Source of the DNA: Opitutia bacterium
Lineage (GTDB): Bacteria; Verrucomicrobiota; Verrucomicrobiia; Opitutales; UBA953
Reading direction: 5' to 3'
Length of the DNA stretch: 9,070 nucleotides
Assembly (NCBI GenBank): GCA_021204635.1
Contig: JAJPZB010000083.1
Span: 5,689-14,758, forward strand
A program made the translations under genes and the position numbers. The notes under the pieces are model-generated. The model searched no databases and had not been told where the DNA came from. It was given only the letters and a program-made list of their open reading frames with translations. Positions 6,119 to 9,070 of this stretch are shown in pieces; position 1 is the first letter of the stretch; every line of letters starts with the position of its first letter.

Positions 6119-7321
6119 TCAGGCGTTTTGGGCGAGGCGGTAGATTTTCACGATGTCGTCGGAGAACAATTTGCGGAAGTGCCCCTGCGGAATTTCCTTT
6201 CCGTCTCGCGAGCGCGACAGCACGGCCTTTTTCGCCATTTCCTCGAACTTGGAATCGTCGCGAATGCCGAGCTCTACCATCGTCACCGGCAGCCCCATTT
6301 CCTTGTAAAATTTCACGAGTTCGCCAATGCCGAGCCGCGCGGTCTCGATGTCGTTCCCGCCACTGTCAAGCCCAAAAACGTTTCGGGCAAATTGCGCGAG
6401 CTTCGCGGCCTTTTCCGCGAGGACATATTTCATCCACGCAGGCGTCACGACAGAGAGCCCCGCGCCGTGCGCCACGTCGTAAATCGCGCTAATCTCGTGC
6501 TCCATTCCGTGGCACGCCCAATCCTGCTCGCGCCCCAAGCCGAGCAGATTGTTGTGCGCCATCGTCCCCGCGAAGCCGATTTCCGCCCACGCGTCATAGT
6601 CGTGGGCGTCTCGCCGCAGTGCGAGAGCGCTTGCGATAATCGTCCGCAAAACGCTTTCGCACAGCCCGTCGGTCAGCCTGCAATTCGGAGTGTTTGAGAA
6701 ATATCGCTCGAAGATATGGCTCATCATGTCGCTCACTCCGTTTGCGATTTGGTTTTGCGGAATAGTGAAAAACAGCTCGGGATCGACGATGCTGAAAATC
6801 GGGCGCAGTTTTTCGTCGCCGTAGCCGAGTTTCAGCCTGCTTTCCTCGTCGGTAATCACGGTGTTTGGGCTCATCTCCGAGCCCGTTGCGGGAATCGTCA
6901 GCACGGTCGCGACGTCGATCGCGCTTTTCAGCCTCGGCCGCTCCACGAAAATTTTCCAAACATCGCCATTTTCCTCGGGCACTCCGGCGGCAATCGCTTT
7001 GGCAGAATCGATGACGCTCCCGCCACCGACCGCGAGAATGAACGAAATTTTTTCCTTGCGACAAAGGCGAATGCCCTCGCGCACGAGCGACAGCCTCGGA
7101 TTTGGCACGACGCCGCCGAGTTCGACAAAGCGAATCCCGCGCCCGCGCAACGCGCGAACGACGACGTCGTAAACCCCGTTGCGCTTTATGCTTCCGCCGC
7201 CAAAGTGCAGGAGCACGTTCGCGTCTTTCCCCGCAAAACGCTCGGTGAGCTCGCCGACGCGCCCGAGCGTCCCGCGCCCAAATGCCCAAAAAGTCCTGTT
7301 CCAATAATCGAAATTTTCCAT
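6119..7321 (-). CDS. Iron-containing alcohol dehydrogenase, YqhD/BdhA type
   Basis: This 400-residue protein belongs to the group III (iron-containing) alcohol dehydrogenases and is closest in pattern to YqhD and clostridial butanol dehydrogenases, which reduce aldehydes with NADPH in the cytoplasm. Residues 40-44 (FGGGS) and [10 protein letters not shown] (99-108) form the dinucleotide site. The metal ligands are Asp198 and His202 (DMMSH), His271 (HGMEHE) and His285 (HGAGL). As I recall YqhD, its ligands have exactly the same spacing, offset by four. Length and C-terminus are complete. Start is ATG 7321 with only a weak A-rich leader; a promoter-like sequence and a dyad lie just upstream. 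The gene is divergent from tRNA-Val and lysA and appears monocistronic. Its stop is followed by an 18-bp repeat array. The physiological aldehyde cannot be read from the sequence. Confidence 0.93.
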   Translation of the reverse strand: MENFDYWNRTFWAFGRGTLGRVGELTERFAGKDANVLLHFGGGSIKRNGVYDVVVRALRGRGIRFVELGGVVPNPRLSLVREGIRLCRKEKISFILAVGGGSVIDSAKAIAAGVPEENGDVWKIFVERPRLKSAIDVATVLTIPATGSEMSPNTVITDEESRLKLGYGDEKLRPIFSIVDPELFFTIPQNQIANGVSDMMSHIFERYFSNTPNCRLTDGLCESVLRTIIASALALRRDAHDYDAWAEIGFAGTMAHNNLLGLGREQDWACHGMEHEISAIYDVAHGAGLSVVTPAWMKYVLAEKAAKLAQFARNVFGLDSGGNDIETARLGIGELVKFYKEMGLPVTMVELGIRDDSKFEEMAKKAVLSRSRDGKEIPQGHFRKLFSDDIVKIYRLAQNA

Positions 7322-7342
7322 GATTTTTTTGCTTTACAAGTC

Positions 7343-7363
7343 GCGCGATTCTTTCGATCGCGC
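7343..7363. promoter_or_regulatory. Perfect 7-7-7 dyad, candidate operator
   Basis: GCGCGAT (7343-7349) and ATCGCGC (7357-7363) are exact inverted repeats with a seven-base spacer. The dyad covers the -10 box and part of the spacer of the candidate dehydrogenase promoter, the usual place for a repressor site. The 21-bp size suits a dimeric helix-turn-helix protein. An RNA hairpin at the 5' end of the transcript is unlikely, since most of it would lie upstream of the start point. Confidence 0.35.
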
Positions 7364-7376
7364 CGGATTCTCGCAA
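7348..7376 (-). promoter_or_regulatory. Candidate sigma70-type promoter of the dehydrogenase gene
   Basis: On the minus strand TTGCGA (complement of 7371-7376) and AAGAAT (complement of 7348-7353) are separated by 17 bases; each matches the consensus at four of six positions. The -10 box ends 26 bases before ATG 7321, allowing a short leader. It overlaps a perfect dyad. Matches are moderate and the sigma factor preference of this organism is unknown. Confidence 0.35.
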
Positions 7377-7484
7377 TTTTTTTTGTGGAAATTGGCGGGG
7401 TGCCGGCGGCGGTTTGTCGTCAAATTTTCAAAAGAAAACTTGCAAGCCGAGCCGCTAAATGCCAGCTTTGCGGCTTATTCTCTT

Positions 7485-7561
7485 GGTCGCGTAGCTCAGT
7501 TGGTTAGAGCATCACATTCACATTGTGGGGGTCACTGGTTCGAGCCCAGCCGCGACTACCA
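7485..7561 (+). tRNA. tRNA-Val (anticodon CAC)
   Basis: The 77-base cloverleaf is complete: acceptor GGTCGCG pairs with CGCGACT (7551-7557; G1-T72 is a wobble pair), D arm GCTC/GAGC, anticodon arm TCACA/TGTGG with loop TTCACAT, so the anticodon is CAC (7519-7521), reading GUG. The T arm is ACTGG-TTCGAGC-CCAGC; its outermost pair is an A-C mismatch. CCA (7559-7561) is encoded. There is no clear promoter upstream; an inverted repeat AGCCGC/GCGGCT (7450-7455, 7470-7475) ends ten bases before the gene. The 3' end is 16 bases before the lysA start, with no terminator between, so the two are probably cotranscribed. Confidence 0.93.
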
Positions 7562-7577
7562 TTTTCCCCAATCTCGC

Positions 7578-8852
7578 ATGACGACACCGGACAGCCATCC
7601 ATTTATCCCTGCGGAAACGGCTCGGAATCTCGCGAAAAAATTCGGAACGCCAATCTACGTCTATGACGAAAAAACGCTCCGCAACAACGCCGCAGAATGC
7701 CTCGCGTTCCCGAGTGCGTTCGGGCTCACGGTGCGATTTGCGATAAAGGCGTGCCCGACCGCCGCCGTGCTCAAACTCTTCGATTCGCTCGGGCTGCACT
7801 TCGACGCGTCGTCAATCCACGAAGTCCGCCGCGCGATGCACGCCGGAATCGCGCCGGAAAAAATCTCGCTCTCGACGCAGGAACTGCCGCGCGAATTTGC
7901 CGACGAAATTTCCGCCGGAATAAAATTCAACGCGTGCTCTCTCGACCAAATCGAGCGCTTTGGAAAAGAGTTCCCGGGCGCGCGGCTCGGCGTGCGCTTC
8001 AACCCGGGAATCGGCTCGGGTGCCAACGGCAAAACGAACGTCGGCGGGCCGGATTCTTCGTTCGGCATATGGCACGAGCACGCCGGCGCAGTGCGCGAAC
8101 TTCTCCGCCGCTACGGGCTCACGCTCGAGCGCATTCACACACACATCGGCTCGGGGAGCGACCCCGCCGTGTGGCAGCGCGCGGCAATTTCTTCTCTCGC
8201 AATGGTGCGGGTTTTCCCAGATGTCGATACGCTCGATTTCGGCGGCGGCTACAAGGTCGCGCGCGTCGCAGGCGAGAAGACCACGGATTTGCAAAAATGC
8301 GGGGCGCCGATTCGCGACGCCATTGTTGCGCTCGCGCAGGAAACGGGACGAAAACTCAAATTCGAGATCGAGCCCGGGACGTATCTCGTCGCAAACGCAG
8401 GCGCGATATTGACGCGCGTGCAAGACGTTGTGGACACGGGCGTCGGTGGCAGGAATTTTATAAAGCTTGACACGGGCATGACGGAGATCCTCCGCCCGTC
8501 GCTCTACGGCGCGCAGCACCCGATTTTCATCGAACCGAGTTTAATCCGCTCCAACACGCCGCCGCGCAAAGTTGTTGACTACGTCATTGTGGGGCATTGT
8601 TGCGAGAGCGGTGACCTCGTCTCGTGCGCGCCGGGTGCGCCCGAGACGCTTGCCACGCGCGCGTTTCCGCAGGTTGAAATTGGTGATTTGTGCGTCATCG
8701 GTGGCGCCGGCGCGTATTGCTCTGCGATGTCGGCAAAGAACTACAACAGCTTCCCCGAGGCGGCAGAAGTCATGCTGACCACCGACTCGGCATTCCGCCT
8801 CATTCGCCGCCGGCAAACGCTCGACCAAATTATCCAAAACGAAATTTCGTAG
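7578..8852 (+). CDS. lysA: Diaminopimelate decarboxylase (last step of lysine synthesis)
   Basis: This 424-residue protein is a fold-III PLP decarboxylase converting meso-diaminopimelate to lysine and CO2. Visible motifs are YVYDEKTLR (27-35), FAIKACPT (54-61; Lys57 binds PLP), HIGSGSD (189-195), DFGGGY (220-225), EPGTY (265-269), [11 protein letters not shown] (305-315), CCESGD (341-346; Cys342 is the expected active-site cysteine contributed to the partner subunit) and [15 protein letters not shown] (376-390). Length is usual. The frame is open further upstream, but ATG 7578 is the first start after the tRNA gene and places YVYDEKTL at the position expected for LysA. No Shine-Dalgarno site precedes it; the leader after tRNA cleavage would be 16 bases. 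Related carboxynorspermidine decarboxylases lack this set of motifs. The stop is TAG, with no intrinsic terminator seen; a G-rich repeat array begins 46 bases later. Confidence 0.93.
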   Translation: MTTPDSHPFIPAETARNLAKKFGTPIYVYDEKTLRNNAAECLAFPSAFGLTVRFAIKACPTAAVLKLFDSLGLHFDASSIHEVRRAMHAGIAPEKISLSTQELPREFADEISAGIKFNACSLDQIERFGKEFPGARLGVRFNPGIGSGANGKTNVGGPDSSFGIWHEHAGAVRELLRRYGLTLERIHTHIGSGSDPAVWQRAAISSLAMVRVFPDVDTLDFGGGYKVARVAGEKTTDLQKCGAPIRDAIVALAQETGRKLKFEIEPGTYLVANAGAILTRVQDVVDTGVGGRNFIKLDTGMTEILRPSLYGAQHPIFIEPSLIRSNTPPRKVVDYVIVGHCCESGDLVSCAPGAPETLATRAFPQVEIGDLCVIGGAGAYCSAMSAKNYNSFPEAAEVMLTTDSAFRLIRRRQTLDQIIQNEIS

Positions 8853-8897
8853 ACGCCACACGCCACAACAACAGGCGAGATTGTGGTGGCAGGAATT

Positions 8898-8963
8898 GGG
8901 TTGGTGGTGGCGGGTTAGTGGTGAGATTTGGGTTGGTGGTGGGAATTTGGGTCTGTGGTGAAG
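8898..8963 (+). repeat. 18-bp G-rich repeat array 5, downstream of lysA
   Basis: Four units on the plus strand: GGGTTGGTGGTGGC (8898), GGGTTAGTGGTGAGATTT (8912), GGGTTGGTGGTGGGAATTT (8930) and GGGTCTGTGGTGAA (8949). The last unit matches the last unit of array 2 (GGGTC-TGGTGAA pattern). The GGTTGGTGGTGG core recurs. The G-rich strand is the lysA sense strand. Confidence 0.75.
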
Positions 8964-8985
8964 ACAAGATGCCACGAAAATTACC

Positions 8986-9002
8986 CGCGCGTTTCTCGCG
9001 CG
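8986..9002. repeat. Perfect 6-bp hairpin between array 5 and element copy 2
   Basis: CGCGCG-TTTCT-CGCGCG followed by a run of seven A. Neither strand has the T-run after the stem that an intrinsic terminator needs in the direction of lysA. It is another short GC hairpin in the repeat block, with no counterpart at the same place in copy 1. Confidence 0.5.
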
Positions 9003-9021
9003 AAAAAAATAGCTTCACACT

Positions 9022-9064
9022 CCCTCACCGCTATCGCGGTCCCCTCCCGCTAACTTAGCGGGAG
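9022..9064 (+). repeat. 43-bp two-hairpin element, copy 2
   Basis: Hairpin A is ACCGC-TATC-GCGGT (9027-9040) and hairpin B is CTCCCGC-TAACTTA-GCGGGAG (9044-9064). It is 39/43 identical to the copy at 5858-5900, in the same orientation, and follows an 18-bp array as that copy does. The window ends six bases later, so any further module on the right cannot be seen. Confidence 0.8.
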
Positions 9065-9070
9065 AATCGC

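Noticed and set aside
6119..7507. Long open frames opposite the dehydrogenase (for example 6594-7376 minus in another frame and 6716-7507 plus)
   Set aside because: They are rich in Arg and His with no family pattern, as expected for shadow frames of a GC-rich gene.
7320..7577. N-terminal extension of lysA upstream through the tRNA gene
   Set aside because: The extension would translate a complete tRNA gene and add 86 residues not seen in LysA proteins.
8853..9070. Intrinsic terminator of lysA
   Set aside because: The stems present (for example GCCACAA with TTGTGG near 8869-8886 and CGCGCG at 8986-9002) are not followed by a T-run on the lysA strand.

Overview
The window is a bacterial chromosomal segment with a mixed base composition. 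Most genes are GC-rich, with many GC-rich codons such as GCG and CGC; a block at about 1566-4660 is visibly AT-richer. The flippase and CDP-polyol genes suggest a cell that makes a surface polysaccharide, probably Gram-negative. Several genes lack a clear Shine-Dalgarno site (lysA, the regulator, the cytidylyltransferase), while others have one (AGGA, GGAG, AGGGG). My only taxonomic guess is a Verrucomicrobiota-like lineage, and it is weak.

Bases 7-5190 form a leftward surface-polysaccharide cluster. In transcription order it holds a GbsR/MarR-type regulator, an IspD/TarI-like cytidylyltransferase, an NAD-dependent epimerase/dehydratase, a CDP-glycerol glycerophosphotransferase-family enzyme and a WzxC-like flippase. 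The three middle genes look like a cassette that makes a CDP-activated polyol (glycerol, ribitol or a related compound), transfers the polyol phosphate onto a glycan, and hands the product to the flippase. The regulator may control the set.

Bases 5191-6118 hold no intact gene. They contain small hairpins, the N-terminal remnant of a HigA-like antitoxin (5563 to about 5670), several arrays of a degenerate 18-bp G-rich unit in both orientations, and a 43-bp two-hairpin element.

Bases 6119-8852 hold a leftward YqhD/BdhA-type iron-containing alcohol dehydrogenase, a divergent intergenic region with a promoter-like sequence and a perfect 7-7-7 dyad, a tRNA-Val(CAC), and lysA (diaminopimelate decarboxylase), which starts only 16 nt after the tRNA CCA end. 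After lysA the 18-bp array and the 43-bp element appear again, in the same order and orientation as the copy at 5768-5900. The two copies of the 43-bp element differ at four positions: two are a compensatory base pair and two lie in loops. The repeat family is the most unusual feature here. The protein-coding genes are of recognisable families.
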